From contig NZ_BCPR01000010.1 of the NCBI RefSeq assembly GCF_016586165.1, positions 26,713-90,712 of the forward strand: 64,000 nucleotides of DNA, given 5' to 3'. Numbering within the stretch: position 1 is the stretch's first letter; the number at the start of each line of letters is the position of its first letter. The DNA is from Dyella sp. EPa41. GTDB taxonomy: Bacteria; Pseudomonadota; Gammaproteobacteria; Xanthomonadales; Rhodanobacteraceae. Below are positions 1 through 8,795 of the stretch, piece by piece. A program made the position numbers and the translations under genes. The notes under the pieces were generated by a model, which was not told the origin of the DNA, searched no databases, and worked only from the letters and a program-made list of their open reading frames with translations.

Positions 1-760
1 TCGGGCCGTAATCGTCATGCAGGATGCGATTGCCGCCGATGCCCGCATTGGCCACGCCGACGGCCTGGAATCGCGCATCGCCCTGCAGGCGCGTGGCGAG
101 GTCATCCGGCCAGCGCTGTTGGGCGTCGGCGTTGGACCCGACGCCATCGGTGATGGAGTCGCCAAACGCGACGATCGTGGCGCCTTCCGGTACCGACGCC
201 ACGTCGACATCGGTGAGGAAGAAGCGGCTGCCGTTCGTCTCCGTTCCGGGAAACCGCACCGAGGTGGTGGCGTCGCCCTGCTCCGTAAGATAAGCCGTCG
301 CCATGGCCGCGCTGTGGAGGGTGGATGCCACGCCCGCGTTGGCCGGCACGTAGAGGCTGACGGCCAGCTCCTGCAACGGCCTCACCGTCATCTCGACCGC
401 ATCGCTCCATGCCGCTTCGCCCTTGGCGAGCGTGATGGTTGGTTTGCCGTTGAACGACACCGCGTGATCCGTGCCCGGCGCGATGGCGCCTCCTTCCGTA
501 TGGGACGCCACCCGCACGGGGCCGAGCATCAGCGGTGCAGCGCCATCGAGGTTGGACAAGCGCACGCGCACGGCGGTGCCACCCGCGCTGATGCGCACCA
601 CCTGTCGGATCGTCTGGTCGGACACGGCCGGACCCGCCGCATCCGGCGACGCGGACCATGCGCCTATCCAGTGCGCTTCGCCGCCGGTTGCCGCGCAGGC
701 CGATGCGAAGCAGAAGAAGCACGACATCCACAGGGCAAAACGTGACAGCGGGCGATGCAT
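1..760 (-). CDS. SGNH/GDSL-type esterase, C-terminus outside window
   Basis: The minus-strand frame stays open from an ATG at 760 to the window edge, so the C-terminal part is missing. A GGAGGAG ribosome site lies just upstream of the ATG. The N-terminus is a signal peptide (hydrophobic run ending CFASACAA), followed by HWIGAWSASP, a start typical of exported SGNH hydrolases. Near residue 200 the block I motif VAFGDSITDGVGS carries the nucleophile Ser, and further on there is ANAGIGGNRIL, matching the block with the conserved Gly and Asn. The family hydrolyses ester bonds in sugars or lipids in the periplasm or outside the cell; the substrate here is unknown. The catalytic Asp-His block would lie beyond the window. 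It stands alone, with RidA downstream on its 5' side in the same orientation. Confidence 0.85.
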   Translation of the reverse strand, partial: MHRPLSRFALWMSCFFCFASACAATGGEAHWIGAWSASPDAAGPAVSDQTIRQVVRISAGGTAVRVRLSNLDGAAPLMLGPVRVASHTEGGAIAPGTDHAVSFNGKPTITLAKGEAAWSDAVEMTVRPLQELAVSLYVPANAGVASTLHSAAMATAYLTEQGDATTSVRFPGTETNGSRFFLTDVDVASVPEGATIVAFGDSITDGVGSNADAQQRWPDDLATRLQGDARFQAVGVANAGIGGNRILHDDYGP

Positions 761-889
761 GGGGGTCTCCTCCGGAGGCGGAACAGGGGGACTTTGATGC
801 GCTGGATCATCCGACCATACCAAACCACGCCGCGGCGGACATCGCCATGCCCTCCGCGCCGTCCCTGCGGCTGCGGTCAGCCATGCACG

Positions 890-1375
890 TCACGGAACGA
901 GCGAAAGCTCGGCTTCGATCTCCACCGGCATATGGAACGGCAGCTCCGCCATGCCCACGGCGCTGCGCGTGTGCGCGCCGCGCCCGGGACCGTACAACTC
1001 GAGGATGAGGTCGGAGAAACCGTTGATCACGCTCGGCTGCTGCGCGAAGCCCGGCGCGGAGTTGACCATGCCGAACACGCGATGCCAGCGGCGCACCCTG
1101 TCCAGGTCGCCGATGCTCCGCTTGATGCTCGCCAGCATCGACAGCGCGACCAGCCGCGCGGCGCGATAGCCCTCTTCCACCGTGAGATCGGCGCCCACCT
1201 TGCCGAACGGCCCCGCCAATGAACCGTCGGCGGCCTGCGGCCCATGGCCCGAGGCCCATACCCGCAGGCCGTCGACCTGGACGACATCGAAGGGCAGCGA
1301 CAGATGGGCCGGCACCGGAAACGGCGGCGGCAGCACCAGCCCCATCGTGGCCAGCCGATCTTCGATGTCGCTCAT
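890..1375 (-). CDS. RidA/YjgF family protein
   Basis: A 161-residue protein of the RidA (YjgF/UK114) superfamily, whose best-known members deaminate reactive enamine/imine intermediates of PLP enzymes. Seen here: the family core with VWASGHGPQ early and a C-terminal segment with HMPVEIEAELSLVP, matching the usual strand that carries the conserved Glu. The Arg that RidA proper uses to bind the imine carboxylate is not evident in the expected place, so this is more likely one of the longer, uncharacterised subfamilies (about 150-160 residues) than RidA itself. The ATG at 1375 is preferred over the one at 1399 because GGAGGAC lies 5-10 bases upstream of it. Likely cytoplasmic and monocistronic. 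Confidence 0.8.
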   Translation of the reverse strand: MSDIEDRLATMGLVLPPPFPVPAHLSLPFDVVQVDGLRVWASGHGPQAADGSLAGPFGKVGADLTVEEGYRAARLVALSMLASIKRSIGDLDRVRRWHRVFGMVNSAPGFAQQPSVINGFSDLILELYGPGRGAHTRSAVGMAELPFHMPVEIEAELSLVP

Positions 1376-1499
1376 GGGTCGTCCTCCGGTCGCGCTCAAC
1401 GGGCAAAGAAGAAAGCCGATCGATTCGGAAAGCCTTCGACAGGCATTCGGCGCGTGCCGCGCGCTTTACCGGCCTCATCGGTGCATGCCGGCCCCCGCT

Positions 1500-2840
1500 T
1501 CACCCCGCGCGCACACCAGGCAATCGTAACCGCACCAGCAACCCCGTGCCCGGCGCGTGCAGCTGCAGTTCGCCGCCCATGCTTCGCGCCAGATCATTGG
1601 CTATGGCCAGGCCCAGGCCGCTGCCGGTCTCTGCCGTCTGCGTCGCGCGGAAGAACGGCCGGCAAGCCTGGCCGAGATCATCCGGGGTCATGCCCGGGCC
1701 ATTGTCCTCGACCTCGATGCATGCCCACGTGCCATCCGCATAGACACGAATATCCACGCGTCCTTGCGCCGGGGTATAGCGAATGGCGTTGTCGACCAGA
1801 TTGCGCAGCGCGGTCTGGACGGCCAGACGATCGCCTGGCAAACCCAGGCGCTCCAGGCGATCCGCACCGAGATCGATGCGCTTGCTTTCGGCAAAGTCCA
1901 GCGCCTCCCCGACCACCTGCCGCACGATATCCGCAAGCCACAGGACGCCGTGGTTATCCGCCGCGCCCTGCTGCAGGCGTGCCAGCGAAAGCAGCTGCGA
2001 CACCAGGCGGGAACTGCGCTTGAGGCCGACGCGCAACTCATCGACGCGCTCGCGCGCCGCCGGCGCCATGGCCACCGTGTCCAGGTTCTGCGCCTGCAGG
2101 GTAAGCGCGGTAAGCGGCGAGCGCAGCTCGTGGGCGGCGTCGGCCACGAAGCGACGCTGTTGTTCCAGCGCCTCGCCCAACCGATGAAGCAGGCGGTTGA
2201 TCGATACGATGAAAGGCTCGATTTCCGAAGGCATGCCCGCGGTGGGCAACGTACCGATCTCCTTGCGCCCGGCCCGATCGAGTGCTTCGGCCAATTGCGT
2301 GATGGGCTTGAACGAGCGTCGCACCACCCACGCCACCACCATCATCAGCGCCACCATCAGGCACAGCAGCGGTACCAGGGTGCGCAGGGAGCCGTCGCGT
2401 GCGATCTCATCGCGCAGCGCTGTAGGTTGCGCCACCGCAAAACGCAGGCCCGCATCACCGGAAACGACCCAGACCCGCCAACGCTCGCCACCGTACATGA
2501 CGGTGTGCAGGCCATCACCCAACCCACATGGCAAGGCGATGCCCTGCGTTGCCCCGCAGAGGCCACCTGCATCGTCACGCAACCGAACGACCGCGACGGC
2601 TTCCGAGGAGGGCGGCGACGGCCGGAAGATGCCGGCCTGGTCGATCACCGCGGGCGGAATGCGGCGGATCAAGGCGCCTACCTGCTTGAGGGTTTCATCC
2701 TGCAGGGCATGTGCCTCGCCTTCGGCGAACCGGAACGAAGCCACCGTCGCGATGCTGCCCACGCCCGCGATGGCCACGATGATCCACAACGACAATCGCA
2801 GGCTCAGGGATCGTGGCGTCCCGCGCTGCCTAGCGTCCAT
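1500..2840 (-). CDS. sensor histidine kinase (EnvZ/QseC type)
   Basis: Inner-membrane sensor kinase of 446 residues, partner of the response regulator that precedes and overlaps it. Two membrane segments (about residues 14-36 and 155-174) enclose a periplasmic region of about 115 residues. A HAMP-like stretch follows, then the HisKA box AAHELRSPLTAL with His237 as phospho-acceptor, and the ATPase domain with the N-box LRNLVDNAIRYTP and the G-box GSGLGLAIA near the C-terminus. The layout resembles QseC/PmrB-type kinases. The ATG at 2840 lies inside the last codons of the regulator gene (37-base overlap), so translation is probably coupled. The signal sensed cannot be told from sequence; no target gene is obviously linked. 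Confidence 0.93.
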   Translation of the reverse strand: MDARQRGTPRSLSLRLSLWIIVAIAGVGSIATVASFRFAEGEAHALQDETLKQVGALIRRIPPAVIDQAGIFRPSPPSSEAVAVVRLRDDAGGLCGATQGIALPCGLGDGLHTVMYGGERWRVWVVSGDAGLRFAVAQPTALRDEIARDGSLRTLVPLLCLMVALMMVVAWVVRRSFKPITQLAEALDRAGRKEIGTLPTAGMPSEIEPFIVSINRLLHRLGEALEQQRRFVADAAHELRSPLTALTLQAQNLDTVAMAPAARERVDELRVGLKRSSRLVSQLLSLARLQQGAADNHGVLWLADIVRQVVGEALDFAESKRIDLGADRLERLGLPGDRLAVQTALRNLVDNAIRYTPAQGRVDIRVYADGTWACIEVEDNGPGMTPDDLGQACRPFFRATQTAETGSGLGLAIANDLARSMGGELQLHAPGTGLLVRLRLPGVRAG

Positions 2841-3478
2841 CCGATGCCCCTGACATTCCGGATGACGGATGCACCCAGCTTCTTGCGCACGCGATGGATG
2901 AGAAATTCGATCGCATTGCTTTCCACCTCCTCATTCCATCCGTACAGCGCCGTTTCCAGCGTAGCGCGCGAGACGACCGCGTGGCGGCGCAGCACCAGGG
3001 CTTCGAGCAAGGCGTACTCGCGGGGTGACAATTCATGCTCCGCGCCGGCGAACCAGGCCACGTGGCGCACCGGGTCGATGGACAACGCCCCGTGGTTCAG
3101 CCGTCCGGACGATTGCCCGGCAAGTCGGCGCGCTATCGCGCGCAGGCGCGCCAACAGCTCGCTCAGATCGAAGGGCTTGACGAGGTAGTCATCCGCACCG
3201 AGGTCGAGCATGGCGATCCTGTCCTCGATCGCGTCCCTCGCCGTCATCACGAGCACCGGCACGGTCTTGCCTTCCCGGCGGATCCAACGCAGTACATCGT
3301 CGCCACTTCGACGCGGCAAGCCCAGGTCGAGCAGCACGGCGTCATGCTCGACCTTCGTCAACGCGAGCTGGGCGGTTTGTCCGTCGGATACCCAATCGAC
3401 CGCGTAGGCCGCATCACGCAGGGCCTGGATGACCGCCTTGGCGATCATGGCGTCATCTTCGACGACAAGTATGCGCAT
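2804..3478 (-). CDS. OmpR-family response regulator
   Basis: Two-component DNA-binding regulator, 224 residues. The receiver domain (1-115) shows the acidic pair Asp8-Asp9, the phospho-acceptor Asp51 in LLDLGLP, the TAR switch threonine and the KPF lysine. The winged-helix output domain occupies about residues 125-220, with LSPREYALLEAL and the wing NVRGIGWTL. The start is the ATG at 3478 (MRILVVEDD), a typical N-terminus; the open frame extends twelve codons upstream, which would add non-homologous residues. It is the first gene of a two-gene operon with the kinase, overlapping it by 37 bases. By family precedent it binds direct repeats as a dimer once phosphorylated. Confidence 0.94.
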   Translation of the reverse strand: MRILVVEDDAMIAKAVIQALRDAAYAVDWVSDGQTAQLALTKVEHDAVLLDLGLPRRSGDDVLRWIRREGKTVPVLVMTARDAIEDRIAMLDLGADDYLVKPFDLSELLARLRAIARRLAGQSSGRLNHGALSIDPVRHVAWFAGAEHELSPREYALLEALVLRRHAVVSRATLETALYGWNEEVESNAIEFLIHRVRKKLGASVIRNVRGIGWTLGSAGRHDP

Positions 3479-3566
3479 GGCGCATTGTAGGCACCCGCGC
3501 GGCGATGCAGGCAAACCGCCATGGCCGATGGCCGCCCGGGAATCGTCCCGGGCCTCCCCATCCGCC

Positions 3567-4511
3567 TCACTTGGCGGGAATCATCCCGAGGCTGCGCATC
3601 CATGTCTCGGCCAGCGCCGGCCAGTGCGTGATTGGCAGCGACGTGGGCCGCAGGCCGAAGGCGTGCCCTCCGTGGGGGTAGATGTGCAGTTCGGCCGGCA
3701 CGTCGGCGTTCTTGAGCGCGTTGTAGTAGGCCAGCGCCTGCTCCACGCCATCCACGTGGTCGTCCTCGGCCTGCAGCACGAAGGTCGGCGGGGTCTCGCG
3801 CGATACCGGAATATGGGGGTTGAACTTGATGCTGTCGGTGGCCAGGTGGCCCGGATAGATGGCCAGGGCGAAATCCGGGCGGCTGCTTTCCTTGTCGGCC
3901 GCGTCGATCGGCTCATACGTGCGGCGCTTGAACTGCGTGCTGACCTCGGCCACCAGAAAGCCGCCCGCGGAGAAGCCGAGCACGCCGACCTTGTGCGGAT
4001 CGATCTGCCACTCGGCGGCGCGCGAACGCACCAGGCGCAGGGCACGCTGCGCATCCTGCAACGACGGCATCGACAGATCCAGATTGTGCGGCCGGCAGTC
4101 ACATTTCCAGTCGTAAGGCGCACTCGGAACGCGGTACTTCAGCAGGATGCAGGTGACGCCTTTGGCGGTCAGCCAATCACACACGTCCGTACCTTCCAGA
4201 TCGATGGCGAGCATCTCGAAGCCGCCGCCAGGAAAGACCACGACCGCCGCGCCGGTGTTTTTCCCCTGCGGGGCGTAAACAGTCATCGTGGGCAGCGACA
4301 CGTTCCGCACCGCAGTCACCGACTTGCCGCCAATCAGCGCCTCGGGGTTGGTTTCAACCGTCTCGGGCCCGGGCATGGGCTGAGCATGCGGTGGCGTGCC
4401 GGGCCACAGCGGTATCTGCGCATGGCCGGCGGCGGGCTGCCAGACCATCGTTTCCGCCGGCGCGTTGGCGCACGCGGCGAGCAGGCAAAGCGCAATCGCC
4501 CATGACTTCAT
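3567..4511 (-). CDS. exported alpha/beta hydrolase (BD-FAE-like esterase)
   Basis: Predicted secreted esterase of 314 residues. The ATG at 4511 follows AGGAGG and gives a signal peptide (MKSWAIALCLLAACANAPAE), whereas the longer open frame to 4598 has no such start signal. The fold markers are the oxyanion motif FPGGGF, the nucleophile elbow GFSAGG, the acid Asp in QAEDDHVDG and the His in YPHGGHAFG. The pattern matches the acetyl-xylan/feruloyl-esterase-like group of the alpha/beta hydrolases (dienelactone hydrolase superfamily), which act on acylated sugars; the real substrate is unknown. A GC-rich hairpin (3534-3553) lies just past its stop, between it and the regulator gene, and could end transcription. 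Confidence 0.88.
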   Translation of the reverse strand: MKSWAIALCLLAACANAPAETMVWQPAAGHAQIPLWPGTPPHAQPMPGPETVETNPEALIGGKSVTAVRNVSLPTMTVYAPQGKNTGAAVVVFPGGGFEMLAIDLEGTDVCDWLTAKGVTCILLKYRVPSAPYDWKCDCRPHNLDLSMPSLQDAQRALRLVRSRAAEWQIDPHKVGVLGFSAGGFLVAEVSTQFKRRTYEPIDAADKESSRPDFALAIYPGHLATDSIKFNPHIPVSRETPPTFVLQAEDDHVDGVEQALAYYNALKNADVPAELHIYPHGGHAFGLRPTSLPITHWPALAETWMRSLGMIPAK

Positions 4512-4857
4512 GGCGCATCCTCCTGGTTGATGCCTGGAAACCCTGCGGGACCGCAGCGGCACCAGGTGCCGCCACACGAACCGGAGCATGCGGGCCACAT
4601 CGGCCCTTTTGACGCCACGATGGAGTCAATCCTGGGGCGGCGACAACGCAGTGGCGCATGGGACGTCGCGCATCCCGGCCGTGGTCATCAGGACGGTGCT
4701 CCAGGCGCCGCAGAGCTGCCGTTTCCTCTTGGGCTGAGATACCCGGACGTTTTGCCGCATGTGCTTTCTTGCCGCGCAGCACTGATCCAGACAGCTGTCA
4801 GACTTTGAGCTCCCACCACTTCAGTCTTCGCACGGGCTGCGCCCGGGCAACACGCCT
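4512..4857. other. intergenic stretch, no gene recognised
   Basis: About 350 bases between the divergent esterase gene and a small ORF. Open frames here are short, compositionally biased and lack ribosome sites. The segment must hold the esterase promoter. A short stretch (about 4730-4745) resembles the CTGAGA...ACCC part of a TPP riboswitch but lacks the rest. Confidence 0.4.
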
Positions 4858-5016
4858 ATGAACAAGTTCAAGCTCAAGAAGCCGTCCGGCATGGCACTCG
4901 TGCTGACCCTGCTGTCGCTGCTCTGCATCACCATCTACGGCGCGATCGCCTTCGGGCTGGCGTCGCAGATCGGCAAGGCGCCTGGCGTCGTGCATGGCGT
5001 GACGGCAGACGACTGA
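4858..5016 (+). CDS. small one-helix membrane protein, hypothetical
   Basis: A 52-residue ORF starting MNKFKLKKPSGMALV. A basic N-terminus is followed by one hydrophobic helix (about residues 12-36) and a short polar tail ending TADD. The charge pattern predicts the N-terminus inside the cell. The ribosome site upstream is weak, so the main support is the membrane-protein pattern itself, which is unlikely by chance in such GC-rich sequence. The function is unknown and neighbours give no clue. It could be a non-coding open frame. Confidence 0.45.
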   Translation: MNKFKLKKPSGMALVLTLLSLLCITIYGAIAFGLASQIGKAPGVVHGVTADD

Positions 5017-5188
5017 AGCATCGCGACGCCAGGGGCATCCGCTTCCTCCACGCGGATTCCTCATCCATCGGCGCCCCACTCGCAAGGACGACCGAAGGGA
5101 CGCGGTGATCGCGCAAGCTCTGCCAAAAGGACGATTGCACCGGTCCGCGAGCGGGCACAGCATGAGGTCCGCGTCGGAGGGGGCGTTC

Positions 5189-5413
5189 ATGGTGAAGACC
5201 TTCAGCTGCGATTTCCTTGGTGCGCAGGTGCGCGTCAGGTACGAACACAGCGGTGACGAAGAGGCGATCTGGATCGCCAACGTCGTGCTGAATGGCCGTG
5301 CGCGTAGCATCGACGGCGCCACTGCGCTGCAAACCGCCTGCGCCAGGAACGACGTCACCCGCTCCGTCCTGCGTGGACTCGAGTGGATGCGCAAGGTTGA
5401 CGCAAGGGTCTAA
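5189..5413 (+). CDS. hypothetical protein, 74 residues
   Basis: A short soluble protein starting MVKTFSCDFLGAQVRVRY and ending WMRKVDARV. The start at 5189 has GGAGGGG seven to twelve bases upstream; the open frame continues upstream to 5105 but that part is low-quality sequence. Content is mixed alpha/beta with several acidic residues (HSGDEEAIW) and no signal peptide or membrane segment. I do not recognise the family. It sits alone at the edge of a gene-poor stretch. Confidence 0.5.
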   Translation: MVKTFSCDFLGAQVRVRYEHSGDEEAIWIANVVLNGRARSIDGATALQTACARNDVTRSVLRGLEWMRKVDARV

Positions 5414-6122
5414 GCACCCGGCCTGCGCCCTGCGTGGCAGGGACCATCCCGTCGGACAGCGAGGCAAGCCCGTGACGCGCAGTCGGCCACGGTGGCGCAA
5501 GCCCTCCCTGGCGACGCACATCCCACGACGGCATGCAGGCGAAACAGCCTCACCACGAGGTCGGCGGACTTCGCGGGAAGCCGCGTGGACGCGCACCATC
5601 ATCCGCATGCGTGGGAAACGATGCGTGCCGCACGTAGTTCTACCTGGAACCGCCAGGCATATCGACGAAGCCGCTGGCGCGCGGACCACGCCGACGCGCC
5701 AACGGCAGGAGGATGAGAAAAGCAGCGCCCGTCCGGATCGCACGACCCTTCGCGCGATCGAACGCGCATGTCATGCGCGGCACCGCCACGTGGCCGCTCA
5801 CGCAACCTAGGTAAATCTACTTACGACTCACAGAGGGAAGACGGCGGGCGACCAGAAGACGATCATTGGCCAAGGCGGAAGCACACCTTCATCGAGACGA
5901 TCGCCGTTGCGGTGGCCAACCCCGGCATCCCCTCTCGCTCGACCGCGTGCCTCCACCGGCATATCGCGCATGGCACCATGCCTGGCAGCCCGGCTTTCTC
6001 GCGACGCATACGTCGACTGACGGAACATCGCGCCGCCACGTCGCCGCGTTCGACGTGGTACGGCCAGAACAGCCTGGTTCGCCGCTCGGGCATCTCTACG
6101 GCAACACGCAAGGAGATCGTCG
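5414..6122. other. gene-poor stretch of about 700 bases
   Basis: I see no supportable gene. Several open frames exist on both strands, but their products are rich in Arg, His and Pro and none has a good ribosome site, as expected for out-of-frame reading of GC-rich DNA. The last 60 bases must carry the leader of the AI-2E transporter gene. An AT-richer patch lies at about 5808-5828 (CTAGGTAAATCTACTTACG). Confidence 0.4.
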
Positions 6123-7229
6123 ATGCTGTCCACGCTCATTTCCGAAAAGACCCTGTCCCGCGGCATGCTCGACGTCCTCATTCGAGCCGGCCTGATCACG
6201 GTACTTGCCGTGTTCTGCTTCCGCATCTTCTATCCCTTCGGAAGCCTGCTGGTGTGGTCGCTGATTCTCGCGATCACGCTCTATCCGCTGCACCTTCGAC
6301 TACGCAAACGCCTTTCGAACAAGAATGGCCTGACGGCGACACTCATCGTCGTGCTCTCCCTCATCGTCATCATGGTGCCCGCCTATCTGCTGGGTGTCGC
6401 CTTGGTCGATTCAGTGGAGCATGCGATGGAAGTGGCCAAGGAAGGCAGCATCCGCATTCCTCCGCCTTCGGAATCCGTGGCGAGCTGGCCGCTCGTGGGC
6501 GGCAAGATCTATGCGTTCTGGTCGCAGGCCTCCACCGACCTCACCGGCTTGATCCAGAAGTTCACGCCGCAGCTCAAGGGCGTTGGCTCGGCACTGCTCG
6601 GCGTCGCCACCAGCGTTGGCTCGGGGCTGCTGATCTTCATCTTCGCGCTGATCATCTCGGGCATCTTCATGGCCTACGGCGAGGAAGCTCGGGCCAGTGC
6701 GATGAAGATCGCCTCGCGCCTGTTCGGGCAGGAGACCGGCCCCAAGATCACCGAACTTTGCGCCGCCACCATTCGCGCGGTGGCCCAGGGCGTGGTCGGC
6801 ATCGCGTTCATCCAGATGTTGCTGGTGGGCATCGCCTTCGTGGTCAAGGGCGTCCCGGGCGCAGGCCTGCTTGCGCTTGCGGTGCTGCTGTTGGGCATCA
6901 TGCAATTGCCGGCCACGCTGATCACCATCCCCGTGATCATCTTCGTGTTCGCCAAAGAGGGCTTCACCGTCGGCGCCATCGTGTTTGCGGTCTACGTGTT
7001 CGTCGCCGGCCTCGCGGACAACGTGCTCAAGCCACTGTTGCTGGGCCGCGGCGTGGACGTGCCGATGCCGGTGGTGCTGATCGGCGCACTCGGCGGCATG
7101 GTGACCGGTGGCGTGATCGGGCTTTTCATCGGCCCGGTGGTGCTTGCCGTCGGCTATCAACTGTTCTGGCGCTGGGTGGAAGACCAGCCGCACACCGTCG
7201 AGGTGCCCATCGAGCCCAAACAACCTTGA
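6123..7229 (+). CDS. AI-2E family transporter (PerM-like)
   Basis: Polytopic inner-membrane protein of 368 residues. It has the arrangement of the AI-2E/PerM family: paired N-terminal membrane segments (about 15-50 and 75-95), a soluble loop of about 90 residues, then a C-terminal bundle of five or six segments including the family hallmark GLADNVLKPLLLGRG. Members export quorum signals or act as Na+/H+ antiporters; the substrate here is not inferable. The ATG at 6123 is preceded by AAGGAGATC. It is first in a plus-strand run: 18 bases separate its stop from the outer-membrane factor gene, suggesting co-transcription with the efflux genes that follow. Confidence 0.9.
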   Translation: MLSTLISEKTLSRGMLDVLIRAGLITVLAVFCFRIFYPFGSLLVWSLILAITLYPLHLRLRKRLSNKNGLTATLIVVLSLIVIMVPAYLLGVALVDSVEHAMEVAKEGSIRIPPPSESVASWPLVGGKIYAFWSQASTDLTGLIQKFTPQLKGVGSALLGVATSVGSGLLIFIFALIISGIFMAYGEEARASAMKIASRLFGQETGPKITELCAATIRAVAQGVVGIAFIQMLLVGIAFVVKGVPGAGLLALAVLLLGIMQLPATLITIPVIIFVFAKEGFTVGAIVFAVYVFVAGLADNVLKPLLLGRGVDVPMPVVLIGALGGMVTGGVIGLFIGPVVLAVGYQLFWRWVEDQPHTVEVPIEPKQP

Positions 7230-7247
7230 CCCGGGCGGAGGTCGAAC

Positions 7248-8795
7248 GTGTCGTGCCTTACCGGTTCCCGCCGACTGCTGCTGGCGAGCGTGGCGTGCCT
7301 CGGCGGCTGCGCGACGGTGGGGCCGGATTTCCAGCCGCGACATGAGGACTGGCCCGCCCGCTGGACCAGTGCCGCGATCGAACAAGCCACCACGCCGCAG
7401 ACGCAGGCCGATGCGAGCCAGTGGTGGCAGGTATTCGACGATCCGAACCTGCAACGGTTGATCGCCGAAGCCGATGCGCACAACACCGACATCAAGGTCG
7501 CCGGCCTGCACGTGCTGGAAGCGCGCGCGCAACTGGGCATCGCGCTGAGCGGCCGCTATCCGCAGGTGCAGCAGATCGGCGCCGATGCGGCATACACGAA
7601 AACCAGCAACCACCACGAGCCCACGCCGGACATCCCGGGCTCCTGGCAGTACGGCGCAGGCTTCAACCTCGGCTGGGAGCTGGATTTCTGGGGGCGCTTC
7701 AAGCGGGCGATCGAATCGGCCGACGCGGCCTATTTCGCCTCGCAGGCCAATCGCGAGGCGATCCTGGTGCTCATGCACGCCCAGGTGGCCGACACCTATT
7801 ACACGATGCGCACGGCCGAGGCGCGCCTGCGCATCGCGCGGGAGAATGCCGACCTGCAGAAGCGCAGCTTCGAGATCACCGAGCGGCTGTTCAAGAGCGG
7901 CGAAAGCGACGAGCTCGATTTCCAGCAGGCCAAGACGCAGTACCTGAGCACGGCCAGCAGCATCCCGGACTTCGAGAGCCAGATCGCGCTCGCGCGCCAC
8001 GCATTGGCGGTACTGGTCGGCCGGCCACCCGGCCCCATGCCCGAACTGGACGAATCATCCGGCAAGCAGGGCTTCATCCCCCTGGTCGATCGCGCCGTGC
8101 TGCAGGACGTGCCGGCGAACCTGTTGCTTCGTCGCCCCGACGTGCGCGCCGCCGAATGGCAGATGGCCGCGCAGTCCGCGCTCATCGGCGTGGCCAAGGC
8201 GGATCTCTATCCCTCGGTGAGCTTGCTCGGCACGCTGGCGTGGAGTGCGAGTTCGCTTTCCGGATCACCCAGCACGCTGGCCCTCGCCGTCGGCCCGAGC
8301 GTCACCTGGAACGTATTCGACCACGGCAGGATCATCAACAACGTGCGCGTCCAGGACGCCCGGCTGCAGCAACTGGTCGTCACCTACCAGGGCACGGTGC
8401 GCGAAGCGGCGCGCGAGGCCGACGATGCGGCTACCGCGCTGATCTCCGCGCTGCAGCGGGACAGCATCCTGCGCGATGCAGAGACCTCGGCGCGGCGCTC
8501 GCTCACGCTGGCCAACACCGTTTATCGTGAAGGCTATTCCGACTTCCAGCGCGTGCTCGATGCCCAGCGGGCGCTGTCTTCCGAGCAGGATGCGTACGTC
8601 GTCAACCGCAGCAACGCGGTGGGCAGCCTGATCGCGCTCTACAAGGCAGTGGGCGGTGGCTGGCATACGGACCAGCCCATGATCGATCCGGCCACGCGCG
8701 ACCAGATGAAGCAACGCACCGACTGGGGCGACCTGTTCGACGAGGTGGAGTCGCCATCGGCCTCCGCCCGCGCACCAGCGAGCCCCGCACGATGA
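7248..8795 (+). CDS. NodT-family efflux outer-membrane lipoprotein
   Basis: Outer-membrane channel component of a tripartite exporter, 515 residues, as expected for the OprM/NodT family. Translation starts at a GTG (7248) behind GGAGGTC. The N-terminus is a lipoprotein signal (ASVACLGGCATVGPDF) with the lipid-anchored Cys in LGGC and the family motif VGPDF after it. Two OEP repeats follow, with the typical WWQVFDDPNLQRLIAEA, the helical ARAQLGIALSGRYPQV and, in the second half, RRPDVRAAEWQ. The C-terminal tail is polar and low in complexity. The stop overlaps the start of the adaptor gene by four bases (ATGA), so the two are translationally coupled. Confidence 0.95.
   Translation: MSCLTGSRRLLLASVACLGGCATVGPDFQPRHEDWPARWTSAAIEQATTPQTQADASQWWQVFDDPNLQRLIAEADAHNTDIKVAGLHVLEARAQLGIALSGRYPQVQQIGADAAYTKTSNHHEPTPDIPGSWQYGAGFNLGWELDFWGRFKRAIESADAAYFASQANREAILVLMHAQVADTYYTMRTAEARLRIARENADLQKRSFEITERLFKSGESDELDFQQAKTQYLSTASSIPDFESQIALARHALAVLVGRPPGPMPELDESSGKQGFIPLVDRAVLQDVPANLLLRRPDVRAAEWQMAAQSALIGVAKADLYPSVSLLGTLAWSASSLSGSPSTLALAVGPSVTWNVFDHGRIINNVRVQDARLQQLVVTYQGTVREAAREADDAATALISALQRDSILRDAETSARRSLTLANTVYREGYSDFQRVLDAQRALSSEQDAYVVNRSNAVGSLIALYKAVGGGWHTDQPMIDPATRDQMKQRTDWGDLFDEVESPSASARAPASPAR

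Noticed and set aside
17..745. Plus-strand open frames opposite the SGNH hydrolase
   Set aside because: Products are Arg/His-rich shadows; the minus frame has signal peptide, GDSxT-type motif and ribosome site.
4680..4800. TPP-riboswitch-like CTGAGA...ACCC motif
   Set aside because: Only the short half is present; the second conserved arm and a downstream thiamine gene are missing, so it is likely chance.
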